Assembly: GCA_027493955.1 (NCBI GenBank)
Contig: JAOSJT010000001.1
Coordinates: forward strand, 4,450,552 to 4,514,551
DNA length: 64,000 bases
Direction of reading: 5' to 3'
Source of the DNA: Bacteroidia bacterium
GTDB lineage: Bacteria; Bacteroidota; Ignavibacteria; SZUA-365
Below are positions 26,743-36,809 of this stretch, one piece after another (the stretch's first letter is position 1; every line of letters starts with the position of its first letter). Under the pieces are notes generated by a model that worked only from the letters and a program-made list of their open reading frames with translations, did not search any database and was not told the origin of the DNA. A program made the position numbers and the translations under genes.

Positions 26743-27159
26743 TGTATCGCCTCGGAGAATTGAGAGGATAATCACTGCCAGAGTTTCAAATGATTTGAGG
26801 AGACGTCACGCAATACGAGGGAAGCAGTTGGAGCGCGATACATCCAAAAAGCGAATCGTTTATGGAGATCCCGATATCTCGAAAATGTCAAATTCACCGG
26901 GGAATTCCAAGCGAGTGTTACTGTCAAACACCGTCCGCGAAAACCTGCGCGTCGGTACGCTGACTCAGGTGTACAAGGATGGTGTATCTGCTCTGAATAG
27001 AAAATGCAGACCGTAGGTATACAGATATGGCGTTATGCATTCAGGATACATTCGTTACCCCTCGAATATCCACAGCGCCCCGACATGCATCGGGGCGCTG
27101 TGCTTTCAATAGGGGGCGGCGGGCATCTTCGCCGCCGCCATTGGGCTGCAGTGATGCCG
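26743..27159. other. Intergenic region, AT-richer than surroundings
   Basis: No convincing gene. Contains the strong hairpin at 27071-27102 and probably the promoter of the minus-strand lipoprotein gene. Between 26780 and 27000 I see no conserved element. Confidence 0.4.
27071..27102 (-). terminator. Strong terminator-like hairpin after the T9SS gene pair
   Basis: Perfect 13-bp inverted repeat CACAGCGCCCCGA / TCGGGGCGCTGTG with a 6-nt loop, 57 bp beyond the stop of the minus-strand secreted protein gene. No U-tract on either side. Confidence 0.65.
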
Positions 27160-28239
27160 CTAGCGCAGCAGCAGCATCTGTTTCGTCAAAACGACACCGC
27201 CCGCGATAAGACGGTATTCGTAGAACCCGGGAGGCAGTTCCGCCGCATCGACGTGGAGGAGCTGCGATCCCGACGGGTAATCGGCTTCGAAGGTCCGGAC
27301 CGTACGGCCCAAGGCATCGAGGACAAGTATGGTTGCGTGCATGCTCCTCGGGAGAGTAAAAGCGATACTGGTTGTCGCGGAGAATGGATTCGGGTAGTTC
27401 TGTTCCAACCGCAGATCAAGCGGGCGAGGCGTTTCACCGGTACCCACCACCATGACCATATTGACGGGAATATCCAGATAGACGGGATAATTCATGGTCG
27501 AAACCCTGATGTTGCCGGAGTACGTTCCCGCAGGCAGAAGCCGGGTGTTGACCGCGACAGGTATGACGAGTTCACCTTCTCCGCTCATCTGTCCGAAGTC
27601 CAGCCAGGTCATGTCGGGAGAGAGTATCCATGGAATACTCGGGTCGCCGACGGGACGAATGGTCAGGTTAATGGAAGGCAGGGGATCACGGTTGTTGACG
27701 TTGAAGGTCAGTTGGTCGGGAATGGCAACGAAACCCAACGGCGACATGTCCACGGAAAGTTCGACGGTAAACTGCCCCGTGGCGAACTGCGACACGATTT
27801 CCGTTTTCCCGGACATATCGGCGTCGTCGATCTTCAGTTTCGTGATGCGTCCCGGGAGCGGCGTAAACCAGGACATGGTGACGCCACTCGCGTTGATGCC
27901 GGCCTGATACGCGATGGTGTATTTCACAGAGAACAGATTATTCCCCGGAGTCGGCGGGCGATAATCCGTGAGTGAACCGGCGCCGAGTTGCGATGCACCG
28001 GGTGTGCTTATACACCGCGCATCGAATACCTCATTTGGCGGCTGTGGAGGCAGTTCGCCTTCGCCCATGTGCATATCAAGCGCGGACGAAGCGCCTTCGT
28101 ACACACCGACAGCGAGCACCTGGCTTCTGCCCTGTCCGTTGGCGACAGTCAGTTCGAGCTGCACGCCACGCCATCCTTGCGCACCTGCCTGCATTGCCGC
28201 AATCAGCAGCAGTACGGTGATACTGATAAGGGTTCTCAT
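27160..28239 (-). CDS. Secreted protein with T9SS type A sorting domain
   Basis: Extracellular protein (359 aa) of unknown function. Signal peptide MRTLISITVLLLIAAMQAGAQ, then beta-rich segments (QLELTVANGQGRSQVLAVGV, TVELSVDMSPLGF, IPVAVNTRLLPAGTYSGNIR). The last of these resembles a BACON/ASPM-type beta-sandwich linker. The C-terminal sorting domain is clear: RLEQNYPNPFSATTSIAFTL, LDALGRTVRTFEADY, ELPPGFYEYRLIAGG. GGAGG precedes the ATG by 5 nt. It lies only 10 bp after the giant metalloprotease gene, so the two are probably co-expressed. Confidence 0.85.
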   Translation of the reverse strand: MRTLISITVLLLIAAMQAGAQGWRGVQLELTVANGQGRSQVLAVGVYEGASSALDMHMGEGELPPQPPNEVFDARCISTPGASQLGAGSLTDYRPPTPGNNLFSVKYTIAYQAGINASGVTMSWFTPLPGRITKLKIDDADMSGKTEIVSQFATGQFTVELSVDMSPLGFVAIPDQLTFNVNNRDPLPSINLTIRPVGDPSIPWILSPDMTWLDFGQMSGEGELVIPVAVNTRLLPAGTYSGNIRVSTMNYPVYLDIPVNMVMVVGTGETPRPLDLRLEQNYPNPFSATTSIAFTLPRSMHATILVLDALGRTVRTFEADYPSGSQLLHVDAAELPPGFYEYRLIAGGVVLTKQMLLLR

Positions 28240-28249
28240 GGCGTCCTCC

Positions 28250-31200
28250 TTACTTGACTATCGTGAGTATGCGGGAAACGACACCGGCCGATGTTTCGAG
28301 CCGATAGAGATAGATGCCGGCCGGAGCGGGAATCCCGCTCTCATCCCGTCCATCCCAGCTTGCGAGTTTGCTGCCCGCGCCCTGCCTGGAAGCGACAAGC
28401 GTGCGCAGCCGTCTGCCGAGAAGGTCGTACACCTGGAGACGCACGTCACTCTCGAAGGCCAGCGAATAGGGTATCCAGGTCTGTCCGCTCAGAGTGAACG
28501 GATTCGGATAATTACCGCCCAGCGCGAACTCTGTCGCGCGAGCTTGTACCGTAACGGTGAGGAACAGCTTCCTGCTTCCGGCAACCGGTACAACGATCTC
28601 TTCGCCCGCTGTGCCGCGCAGTACACCGAGCAACGTGCCGGACTCATCGCGTACCTCGATGCGCACGCGATCTGTCATCGCGAGGGAGAGACGAACAGAA
28701 CCGTCACCCTGCAGCGACACGGTATTGTCGCCGTTGAAGACGAACAGCGCGTTCTCTGCCGTGCGCATGTCGAAAAGCGATGCCGGGGGCTTGGCGGGTA
28801 TTGTCAGTATGTCACGAATTTCCGAAGAAGGCGTTGTGCCGCTGACGGAGAGGACGCGTGCGCCCTGACCGTCGTGCGTCGCTATCAACAGCGCGGCGAT
28901 ATCGAGCGCGTCAACGATCTTACTGTACAGAGCCGGATTACCGCCATTGACGGCGGAGGTCTCCATGCGGAGCTTGGTGCCCGGGTCAACGCGTACCCAA
29001 TAGCCCTTTCCTGTTTCCACTGTCGTCGGGATAATGTAGCCGGCACTCGGATCCCAGCCGAAGATGGACTTCATCCCGGTTGAGGGAGTGACCTGAATAC
29101 CGGAGACAGCCATGGACTTGCTCAATGCGCCGATCATGTTCCATCCGTAGCCGTAGGGTTCGCCGATACCGTTCAGGCTGTTCCATTCAAACAGATACCG
29201 GTTGATCCCGGTCAGAATATTGCTGTATCCTTCGCTCTTGAGCCAGTAGCCGCGGCCGAACGCCATACCGCCGACGCTCTCGTATGCACCGGTCGCCGTA
29301 TTGAACTGGTAGAGCACCGCGGAAGGATCTGCAAAAACAACGGAGGCCTCCGCGTCCTTCATGTCCACCGGCAGAGATATCATCTGCCAACCGCCGGGGA
29401 TTTTCCATGCGTAGCGTACGGGATCCTCATTCCCGTCGGGAATCGGAAGCGGGATGCGCAGACGTGTCGTGTCCTTCTCCTTGTCGGGATCATCGTCATC
29501 GTTGATCACATGGATCTCGCGATCACGGCCTGGTTTGTCCGGATCGAAGCAGAAGCGCACGATGAGCAGCGTGTCGAGCTGTTCGAAGGCAGAAAGTCTG
29601 GTGGGCTCGCCGCCTCCACCGTGAGTCGGTTCTTCAAAGCGCAGGTTGTACGGGTTGGCATAGGGACGGAGCTCACCGGTTTGGCGGTCGCGCAGCTCGA
29701 GTGCGAGGCGGACGCACGGCCACTCCTTCGTATCGATATCGACCGGTGTCACCACGATGTCGTTCTGGTTTGTGGGCTCGGGACAGGTCTTTTCTTTCAC
29801 TTCGATGGTGAAAATATACGTGCCCTCATCAACGAAGGTGTAGTTCGATACCGTGCGCATGTCGATGCTTCCAGCCATGCCCTGGACTTTCAGCGTGAAG
29901 CTGGCGCTTGGTGAAACGGGCGGTGCAGGCCAGGTCATCTGTACAGGACTTGCCGAGCCGGTCTGTACGCGACCCTGATAGATATGCGAGGGTTTGATCG
30001 CGCGGTGATCGGTAACACTGCCCTGAGATCCGGTGATGTTGATCCACCGAATGTCAAAGGCCGTGGGCGGCGGTACTGGCGGCAAGTCAATCTGTCCGGC
30101 TTCGAGGCCGTCGCCGGCGCCTGCCTGCATTGCATATTCAAGAGCGACCTGATTGTTTTTGGAATTCACGAAGGCCAGATTGTGTCGCCATGCCTTCATT
30201 GGTTCCGGAACGCACGGCTTGGGACGGTAGTGGGCGATGAGTTTCTTGCTGCGCCACATGACGACATTCAGGGGATTCGTCGTCGTTGCCGTGTCACCAC
30301 CCCATCCGACGAAAATGAAATCCGACGGCGGCGTTGCCTGTGCGATGAGCGTCGAACCTATCGCCGCGGTCTGACGATGGTCAAACGGTCCGGAGGGGCC
30401 TTCGGGATAAATGACCACCAACTCGGCCAGCTTGGGGTCGATCGGCTGAATTCGCGGATAAATCCGGTACACGCCCGGAAGCGTATTGGGCCCGAGCGGG
30501 ATGTTGCTGGGATTGTTCGGCAAGTCGCCGAGATCCCCGCCGATACCGTGGAAGGTGAATCCGGGGGGAGTCTGATAGTATAGCTGGAAGGGCTGAAGAT
30601 TCGGCCGTTTCAGACCCACGCGGAACAGGTCGGGATGAGGATGAGGCAGAGGAATGATCTCACCAGGGAAGGGACGGACCAGCAAAACGCGCACAAGGTC
30701 CGGACCCGGTAGATGTACAGACGGAGTCGAACTTATGCGCTCCACCTCAAGATCGTATTCGCCGAACGCGTAATGCCCGCCCCAGCGATCCACAAGGTCG
30801 TAGCTGATGGACTGCGAAATATCCGCTTCCACTTTTATCGTGTACTCGCCGTCGGTGTTGAGGGTGAGTTTCCACTCGCTTCCGACGCGCACAGCATTGA
30901 TATAGGTTGATGTACCCGCGCGTTGCGCACGGAGTATGGGTACGAAATCCGACTGCGACTTCACCCGAAGGGTAATGCGTACGGCTTCGCCGAAAAACCC
31001 GCTGGAAAGATTGATAGCCGTGAGCCGGTATATATCAGCCTGTGGTATGAACCACGAGAACTCACCCGCAATGCCGGTGATCACCAGCGCGCCGTCGACG
31101 CGATACGGCAGCATGCCGGATCCCGACGAGGGCAGCACATGGGGATTCGTGCTGGTACTCGGTTCGCTTGGATCGTGGCAGTACACGGTATCCGCCGGGG

Positions 31201-33292
31201 TGGAGGGACGTGTCGTCACAGAGGCGATCTGCGAAGGCGTGCCGCGGTTCGTGTTGAAATACCCCACGATGCGGAAGCGGTACTCGCGATTGGCCTGAAT
31301 CGGGTTCGCACCCGTCCCGCTCGTGCCCGGGACGGCGTATACGATAACGCCTGTCCACTGATTGATGCTCACGACAAACGGACTCAACGGGATATGTCCG
31401 CTGCCGAGCTCACGCCAATTGCCTGAGGATGCTTCGTACTCGATCTTCGTTTGCGCGTCGGACATGTTGTACTTGTTCCGCCAACGCAGCGCAATCGCGG
31501 GTGCCGGGCTAGCACTTGTTCCTCCGGGTGCGAGATTGGCGCGCAGCGTTGTATTGAGCGCGAAAATATCCGGAGGCGTACTCGTGTAGGTGGCCGTCAC
31601 GCGGACGACGGGATTGGATTCGGTGGAACTGATACCGTAACTCGGCAGCTCGTTGGCGTAGTAATCGATATTGACTGTCGAGCCGTCAAGACGGCGCACA
31701 GCCCAGTAGTCGAAATAGTACGTTGTACTTCCGATGGTGCGCGACGCCGGCGCCACCACTTTGTGCCGATAGTAATAGCCCATCGGGATCGCGGTAGGTG
31801 TCGTTCTCGTGACGTTCGCGCGATTATCCTCATTCTTGAATTCCAGGGGAATACCGGACGGAACGCTGAGAAAGAGTCGGGAAGGGATGGCATCCGCGGC
31901 AAGCTGCACGGCGGTGAACACCGGTGTCGCGAGACTCGTCCCTCCGGTGTAATTCGACTTCATGATACCGTCCCAGCCATGCATCGTGTATCCCGGCTGT
32001 TTGTAGGCCGGGCGATCGGCCTGACAGTTCACGTTCTCGATGCCGCGATACGAGAATCCGCAATTGTCGGTCTTGTACTCGTCGGGACAACCCCAGAGAT
32101 GCCCGATTTCATGCGCGACAACGCTCCGCATCGGGAGATCAAAGGGGGTGGAGCCGGCATAGCGCGTGTCCATGGTCCAGTACACGCCTTCTTTGTCCGT
32201 GCCGCTGTTCCACCAGACACTCGACGCGTGGGGCCAGATTGCCGCATCACCCGAGGGCTTGTAAGCGATGAAGCCCGTCACAGACTCATCCGCCCCGGTC
32301 AGCGCGCGGATCTTATTGTTGTACCACCAGCAATACTCGAGACCGTCGCCGGCCCAGGACCAGCTCGGTGGACTATCGGAACCACTCGGAGTATAGAAGC
32401 GCCTGACGATTTCGCGGATGAACACGTCCTCGCCGACCACTGTCGGCTCGCCGGTGACAAGCGCGTAGTCACCGTAGGGAGTATACAGTCGCCAAAACAT
32501 CGTGACGACCTTTCCATAGGCCGATGCGAAAGTGACCCAGAAGTTCACGCCCGCGATGTAGTAGTTCCGGTAGTCGTTGTATACGGTGTTATCCCAGTTG
32601 TACGACCCTGTCCCGGTTTTGCTTTCCATGAAGAAACTCGTATGCGCGACGAGCCCCCGAAGGGCAGAGCGCCGAAGGATTTGCGGATCGCCTCCCCCGA
32701 TCGTGGGCAAGCCCTGAAACACCTCGCGCGGTGACGGTTCCTCGGTAACGTATGCACGGACACAGTCCAATTCGGGCATTGCCTGCATACGCGCCCACTG
32801 TTCTTCGCCCGCAAGTCGGATGCGCTCTGCTTCCTGCTCTGAAATGGGGCGCTTGACGAAGTCGAGGTACTCGACGATAGCGCGATCAGCATCATTCTCC
32901 GCGGACTGAATAGTATTGCCGCTTTGATTGCTGCGGAACTCGGCGCTGTTGTAGGAAACCGCAAGCACTCCGATGCTGCCTGTCGCCGCGGCCAGGCGGG
33001 TATTCAGTACAGCCTCCGTGGCGGTGGGCGGAACCCATGCCAGCATGCGTTGCGGTGAGGTAATGATGGACACGAGTGCGCCTTTGCGTGTGAGCTCGTC
33101 ACGCAGGAGAAGCGCCTCGTCGATGGATGATGCTGTTGTTTGGATGACGGCCAGGTGCTGATTGTGCGCCTCGAGGCCGAATTCCGCGACGCCGGGCGGG
33201 GTATAGACCGGCTGCTGCGCCTGCGCAAAGGCACAGAGCGGCAGCAGGACGGAGAACAGAACCGCACCGAGCATGTGCTTCCAGTGTTTCAT
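28250..33292 (-). CDS. Giant secreted metalloprotease-like protein with T9SS sorting domain
   Basis: Extracellular multidomain protein (1680 aa). Signal peptide (MKHWKHMLGAVLFSVLLPLCAFAQ). A zinc-protease motif, AHEIGHLWGCPDEY, near residue 393 supplies HExxH and a downstream Asp/Glu, as in M43/M12-type metzincins. Fibronectin-like regions follow, and the InlB-like repeat AIGSTLIAQATPPSDFIFVGWGG lies around 970-1000. A long stretch of beta-sandwich repeats leads to the C-terminal FlgD-like/type A sorting domain (GGNYPNPFTLSGQTW, YDLLGRRLRTLVASRQ, PAPAGIYLYRLET). Start 33292 has AGGAG 7 nt upstream. The substrate is unknown. An active protease is likely because both zinc ligands and the catalytic Glu are present. 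Confidence 0.88.
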   Translation of the reverse strand: MKHWKHMLGAVLFSVLLPLCAFAQAQQPVYTPPGVAEFGLEAHNQHLAVIQTTASSIDEALLLRDELTRKGALVSIITSPQRMLAWVPPTATEAVLNTRLAAATGSIGVLAVSYNSAEFRSNQSGNTIQSAENDADRAIVEYLDFVKRPISEQEAERIRLAGEEQWARMQAMPELDCVRAYVTEEPSPREVFQGLPTIGGGDPQILRRSALRGLVAHTSFFMESKTGTGSYNWDNTVYNDYRNYYIAGVNFWVTFASAYGKVVTMFWRLYTPYGDYALVTGEPTVVGEDVFIREIVRRFYTPSGSDSPPSWSWAGDGLEYCWWYNNKIRALTGADESVTGFIAYKPSGDAAIWPHASSVWWNSGTDKEGVYWTMDTRYAGSTPFDLPMRSVVAHEIGHLWGCPDEYKTDNCGFSYRGIENVNCQADRPAYKQPGYTMHGWDGIMKSNYTGGTSLATPVFTAVQLAADAIPSRLFLSVPSGIPLEFKNEDNRANVTRTTPTAIPMGYYYRHKVVAPASRTIGSTTYYFDYWAVRRLDGSTVNIDYYANELPSYGISSTESNPVVRVTATYTSTPPDIFALNTTLRANLAPGGTSASPAPAIALRWRNKYNMSDAQTKIEYEASSGNWRELGSGHIPLSPFVVSINQWTGVIVYAVPGTSGTGANPIQANREYRFRIVGYFNTNRGTPSQIASVTTRPSTPADTVYCHDPSEPSTSTNPHVLPSSGSGMLPYRVDGALVITGIAGEFSWFIPQADIYRLTAINLSSGFFGEAVRITLRVKSQSDFVPILRAQRAGTSTYINAVRVGSEWKLTLNTDGEYTIKVEADISQSISYDLVDRWGGHYAFGEYDLEVERISSTPSVHLPGPDLVRVLLVRPFPGEIIPLPHPHPDLFRVGLKRPNLQPFQLYYQTPPGFTFHGIGGDLGDLPNNPSNIPLGPNTLPGVYRIYPRIQPIDPKLAELVVIYPEGPSGPFDHRQTAAIGSTLIAQATPPSDFIFVGWGGDTATTTNPLNVVMWRSKKLIAHYRPKPCVPEPMKAWRHNLAFVNSKNNQVALEYAMQAGAGDGLEAGQIDLPPVPPPTAFDIRWINITGSQGSVTDHRAIKPSHIYQGRVQTGSASPVQMTWPAPPVSPSASFTLKVQGMAGSIDMRTVSNYTFVDEGTYIFTIEVKEKTCPEPTNQNDIVVTPVDIDTKEWPCVRLALELRDRQTGELRPYANPYNLRFEEPTHGGGGEPTRLSAFEQLDTLLIVRFCFDPDKPGRDREIHVINDDDDPDKEKDTTRLRIPLPIPDGNEDPVRYAWKIPGGWQMISLPVDMKDAEASVVFADPSAVLYQFNTATGAYESVGGMAFGRGYWLKSEGYSNILTGINRYLFEWNSLNGIGEPYGYGWNMIGALSKSMAVSGIQVTPSTGMKSIFGWDPSAGYIIPTTVETGKGYWVRVDPGTKLRMETSAVNGGNPALYSKIVDALDIAALLIATHDGQGARVLSVSGTTPSSEIRDILTIPAKPPASLFDMRTAENALFVFNGDNTVSLQGDGSVRLSLAMTDRVRIEVRDESGTLLGVLRGTAGEEIVVPVAGSRKLFLTVTVQARATEFALGGNYPNPFTLSGQTWIPYSLAFESDVRLQVYDLLGRRLRTLVASRQGAGSKLASWDGRDESGIPAPAGIYLYRLETSAGVVSRILTIVK

Positions 33293-33694
33293 GGAGGCTC
33301 CTCTCAGTTGGTTGATTGAAGCGGTGTCGAGTCGGATGAACGCGTCTGCCGCCGCCGACAGGCGACGGCGGAAATGGAATCATGCGCTATGCAAATGGGA
33401 ATGCCGCGCAGACATCGTCTCGCCTTAAAAAAAGGACTGATAAGTATGAATACAACATACGCAATTCCCGCGATGATGTCAAGGGGTGCGGCGCGCGAGC
33501 ATCCTTCCGCCGTTCCGATGCATGCCATGAGCTGTGCGTCATCAGGCGGCCTCCCGGTTCTCCGGCGGTCTCCCGGGTACGATGGTTGGAACCCCCGCCA
33601 CGAATTCGTATGTTCGGGATGTGTCACGTCATACTCACATGTCCCGGCCCGCCCTCCGCGGCGGTCCGATCACATACAGCACAGGAGAAATCTC
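33293..33694. other. Divergent intergenic region
   Basis: Between the minus-strand metalloprotease and plus-strand reductase. Contains a GC-rich dyad, GCCGCCGCC near 33348 against GGCGACGGCGG near 33360, about 55-75 bp upstream of the metalloprotease start. The plus-strand frame is open here but has no coding character. Confidence 0.4.
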
Positions 33695-34396
33695 ATGAAC
33701 ATCGCCGTTTTTGGTACGGGAATGGTCGCGCAGACCATTGGCCCCGCTTTCGCAGCGCAAGGGCATACCGTGGTGTACGGTACACGCAATCCTGCGGAAA
33801 CGCTGGCCCGCAGTGAAGCCGGTCCTTTTGGAGCGCCACCGTTCGCGGAGTGGTTTAAGACGCAGCCGGATGCGCGTCTCGTTCCCTTCGCCGGGGCCGC
33901 TGAAGGTGCGGAGCTTATCGTGAACGCCACCTCCGGTCAGGGGTCGCTCCCCGCGCTCGAAAGTGCCGGTGCGCAACGACTCGAAGGGAAAATCCTTATA
34001 GACATTGCCAACCCGCTGGATTTCTCGAACGGATTTCCCCCGTCCCTCTCCGTGTGCAATACCGACTCTCTCGGTGAGCAGATTCAGCGCGCGTTTCCCG
34101 GACTCAAGGTCGTGAAAACGCTGAACACGCTCACCGCCGCGCTGATGGTCAATCCTGCGGCCCTGCCCGCCGATCATGTCATATTCATGAGCGGCGACAA
34201 TGCGGAAGCAAAGACGCGGGTGGCATCGCTCCTGCAGGAGGCGTTCGGCTGGAAAGCGCAGAACATCATCAACCTTGGCGATATCACGACAGCGCGCGGA
34301 ACGGAAATGGTGCTTCCCCTGTGGGTGCGGCTGTATGCGTCTCTCCAAACGCCGATGTTCAATTTCGGTATCGTCCGGCAGAGCGAGGCGCCGTAA
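33695..34396 (+). CDS. NADP-binding oxidoreductase, F420-dependent NADP reductase-like
   Basis: A 233-aa protein with an N-terminal Rossmann fold: MNIAVFGTGMVAQTIGPAFA, then YGTRNPAETLARS, the arginine and Thr/Ser pattern of NADP-binding members of the F420 reductase/NADP oxidoreductase family (PF03807). IVNATSGQGSLPAL and KILIDIANPLDFSNG follow, as do KTLNTLTAALMVNP and SGDNAEAKTRVASLLQEAFG, all typical. F420 itself need not be the partner, because many bacterial homologues lack it. Start 33695 has AGGAGA 6 nt upstream; the longer open frame to 33374 is not used. It stands alone, 230 bp before the molybdenum-cofactor operon. Confidence 0.85.
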   Translation: MNIAVFGTGMVAQTIGPAFAAQGHTVVYGTRNPAETLARSEAGPFGAPPFAEWFKTQPDARLVPFAGAAEGAELIVNATSGQGSLPALESAGAQRLEGKILIDIANPLDFSNGFPPSLSVCNTDSLGEQIQRAFPGLKVVKTLNTLTAALMVNPAALPADHVIFMSGDNAEAKTRVASLLQEAFGWKAQNIINLGDITTARGTEMVLPLWVRLYASLQTPMFNFGIVRQSEAP

Positions 34397-34626
34397 GGCC
34401 GCGTACTCCTTCCGCGGTATGGCTGCCGTGTTCGGAACTGTTCAAACCACATTGCAACGGAACTCGAATTCCTGTATTATCCGGTGAGGACTTTGGCGGC
34501 TTTCCGAAATCGTTTCGTGAGCAGGTCCAATATCCGCTGTCTGTCATCCTCTCTCGCCGGATCGTATCCTGGTCAGAAAGGTTGCGGCGGCACAGCATCC
34601 TTCTCAATCAGTAACGGGTGGATCTT

Positions 34627-35538
34627 ATGCTCGATGTTTCCGCGAAACCGCGAACCCTTCGCACCGCGACTGCCCGCGCCAGACTGCATCTCCATCCCGC
34701 GACCCTTGCGCGTGTGCATGCCGGAACCATTCCGAAGGGCAATCCCCTGGAGGTGGCCAAAGTCGCCGCCGTGCAGGCCGCCAAGCAGACCAGCGCCATC
34801 ATTCCCTACTGTCATCCCCTCCCCATCGATTACGTCGGCGTGCAGTATGAATTCGGCGATGACTGGATAGATGCCATCGTTTCCGTCAAGGTCATGTACC
34901 GTACCGGAGTCGAGATGGAAGCCATGACCGCCGCCGCAGTCGCCGTGCTCACGCTGTACGACATGATGAAGATGCTCGATGCGGACATGTCCATCGGCAG
35001 TGTCGTGCTCGAAAAGAAGCGTGGCGGAAAAAACGACTTCCGTACTCCCTACGCCACACCTCTCCGAGCGGCCGTGCTCGTGATGTCGGATTCCATCTCC
35101 GCGGGGACCAAGTCCGACAGCTCCGGACGCATGATCGCGGATCGCCTCGGCGCCGAAGGTGTGTCTGTTGAGGACTACCGCATCATCCCGGATGACAAGG
35201 ATGAGATTGTCCGAATGCTACGTTTGTACGCGGACGACACGAAGCTCGATCTGGTCATGACCACCGGAGGTACGGGTTTTAGCGCTCGCGACTGCACGCC
35301 CGAGGCCATGGCGGAGGTGATTGACCGGCACGCTCCCGGCATTTCCGAAGCGGCGCGTAGTTACGGGCAGGAGCGCACACCGTTTTCCATGCTCTCCCGC
35401 GCACAGGCGGGATTGCGCGGTCACACGTTGATCGTCAATCTGCCCGGCTCGAAGAAAGGCGTCGCCGATTCACTGGACGCCCTGTTTCCCGGGCTGCTGC
35501 ATTCCTTCAAAATGATTCGCGGAGGAGGGCACGAATAA
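34627..35538 (+). CDS. moaCB: Bifunctional molybdenum cofactor protein MoaC-MoaB/MogA
   Basis: Fusion (303 aa) of two steps of molybdopterin synthesis. Residues about 1-150 are MoaC, cyclic pyranopterin monophosphate synthase: PYCHPLPIDYVGVQYEF, RTGVEMEAMTAAAVAVLTLY, then DMMK with the conserved catalytic Asp and Lys, and KRGGKNDF. Residues about 155-303 are MoaB/MogA, molybdopterin adenylyltransferase: VLVMSDSISAGTKSDSSG, TTGGTGFSARDCTPEAM and NLPGSKKGVADSL. Start ATG 34627 has GGTGGA upstream; GTG 34618 is the alternative. Its TAA overlaps the moeA ATG (TAATG). The fused form is known in several bacterial groups. Confidence 0.94.
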   Translation: MLDVSAKPRTLRTATARARLHLHPATLARVHAGTIPKGNPLEVAKVAAVQAAKQTSAIIPYCHPLPIDYVGVQYEFGDDWIDAIVSVKVMYRTGVEMEAMTAAAVAVLTLYDMMKMLDADMSIGSVVLEKKRGGKNDFRTPYATPLRAAVLVMSDSISAGTKSDSSGRMIADRLGAEGVSVEDYRIIPDDKDEIVRMLRLYADDTKLDLVMTTGGTGFSARDCTPEAMAEVIDRHAPGISEAARSYGQERTPFSMLSRAQAGLRGHTLIVNLPGSKKGVADSLDALFPGLLHSFKMIRGGGHE

Positions 35539-36758
35539 TGCTCGACTTCTCCGACGCACTTGGATTAATCATTCGCGCTGCCAAGCCCCCGCCTCCCGTG
35601 GATGTCCCGCTCAAGTCCGCCGCCGGTCGCGTGCTCGCCGCGGACGTCAAGTCTGCGTCGCCACTGCCGCGCTTCGATGCTTCGGCCGTTGATGGCTACG
35701 CCCTTCGGGCGGCGGATACATCCGCAGCCAGTGAAAAGGGAGAGGTGCGACTCACGGTAACGGACACCATTTCCGCGGGGACAGGTTCGCACACAGCGCG
35801 CCCGGGTACGGCGCTTCGCATCTTCACAGGAGCGATGATGCCGAAAGGCGCCGACAGCGTGGTGATGCAGGAACATGTGCTGCGCGACGGCGATGCCATT
35901 CTGCTCGGGAAATCTGTGTCCCCCGGAGCGAACGTACGACTCAAAGGTGAAGAGTTTCAGAAAAATGCACTTGTCTTTCCCAAAGGTACGCTCGTCACAC
36001 CGCCGGTAGTGGGCATGCTCGCGTCGCTCGGAAAAACGGAGTTGCGTGTGTATGATCTTCCCCGCGTCGAGGTGATCGTTACGGGAAATGAACTGCTCGA
36101 ACCGGGCACCCCGCTGTCTCCCGGCAAAATCTACGATTCCAACGGCGTGACGATCTCCACCGCGCTGCGCGCCTTGGGCTTGTCTTCGGTGCGGGTCCAT
36201 CGCGTGAAAGATAACCTTGCGTCCATCCGGCGTGCCTTGCGTACGGCGCTGCAGCGCGCTGATATCGTGGTCACAGCCGGAGGCGCATCCGTGGGGGATT
36301 TCGATTATATCAGGGAAGCGTGTGAAGCGGAGGGTGTGCGGTTGAAGTATCAGACACTTGCCATCAAGCCGGGGAAGCCCAACATGTTCGGCACACGGGA
36401 TCGGGTGCTGTTTTTCGGACTGCCCGGTAATCCTGTAGCCGCGCTGCTTTCCTTGCATTTGCTGGTGCAACCCGCGGTCTGCGGATTGATGGGACTTCCG
36501 AACCGATACACAGGCGGATTTTCGGCCCGACTGACATGCGGCATCAAGAAAAAAGCGGGACGCCTCGAGTTTCTTCGAGGCGTCCTGCACGCCGACGGCA
36601 ACGGGACCTACGTGGTAACCCCGGTGCTGGCTCAGGATTCCCACATGCTCAGCGGACTTGCGCAGGCGGATTGCCTCATCCATTTTCCGAAAGATGCCGG
36701 CAGCTTGGACGAAGGTGAATCCGTCACCGTCACATCCCTGCGATGGAGTCTTGCATGA
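35538..36758 (+). CDS. moeA: Molybdopterin molybdenumtransferase MoeA
   Basis: Inserts molybdate into adenylylated molybdopterin (406 aa, usual length). Motifs: PRFDASAVDGYALRA, RIFTGAMMPKGADSVVMQE, VTGNELLEPGTPLSPGKIYD, TAGGASVGDFDYI, the substrate loop AIKPGKPNMFG and FFGLPGNPVAALLSLHLLV. Domain IV at the end (TGGFSARLTCGIKKKAG, SGLAQADCLIHFP) is complete. The start overlaps the moaCB stop by one base, implying coupling. It acts directly after the MoaB half of the preceding protein in the same pathway. Confidence 0.96.
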   Translation: MLDFSDALGLIIRAAKPPPPVDVPLKSAAGRVLAADVKSASPLPRFDASAVDGYALRAADTSAASEKGEVRLTVTDTISAGTGSHTARPGTALRIFTGAMMPKGADSVVMQEHVLRDGDAILLGKSVSPGANVRLKGEEFQKNALVFPKGTLVTPPVVGMLASLGKTELRVYDLPRVEVIVTGNELLEPGTPLSPGKIYDSNGVTISTALRALGLSSVRVHRVKDNLASIRRALRTALQRADIVVTAGGASVGDFDYIREACEAEGVRLKYQTLAIKPGKPNMFGTRDRVLFFGLPGNPVAALLSLHLLVQPAVCGLMGLPNRYTGGFSARLTCGIKKKAGRLEFLRGVLHADGNGTYVVTPVLAQDSHMLSGLAQADCLIHFPKDAGSLDEGESVTVTSLRWSLA

Positions 36759-36809
36759 GGAGCGGTGAAAGAAACGGAATGCTCCGGTATATCACATTCT
36801 TTTGGCTTC

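Noticed and set aside
34397-34626. Molybdenum-cofactor riboswitch upstream of moaCB
   Set aside because: I looked for the known conserved blocks and hairpins of the Moco RNA and found none that fit.
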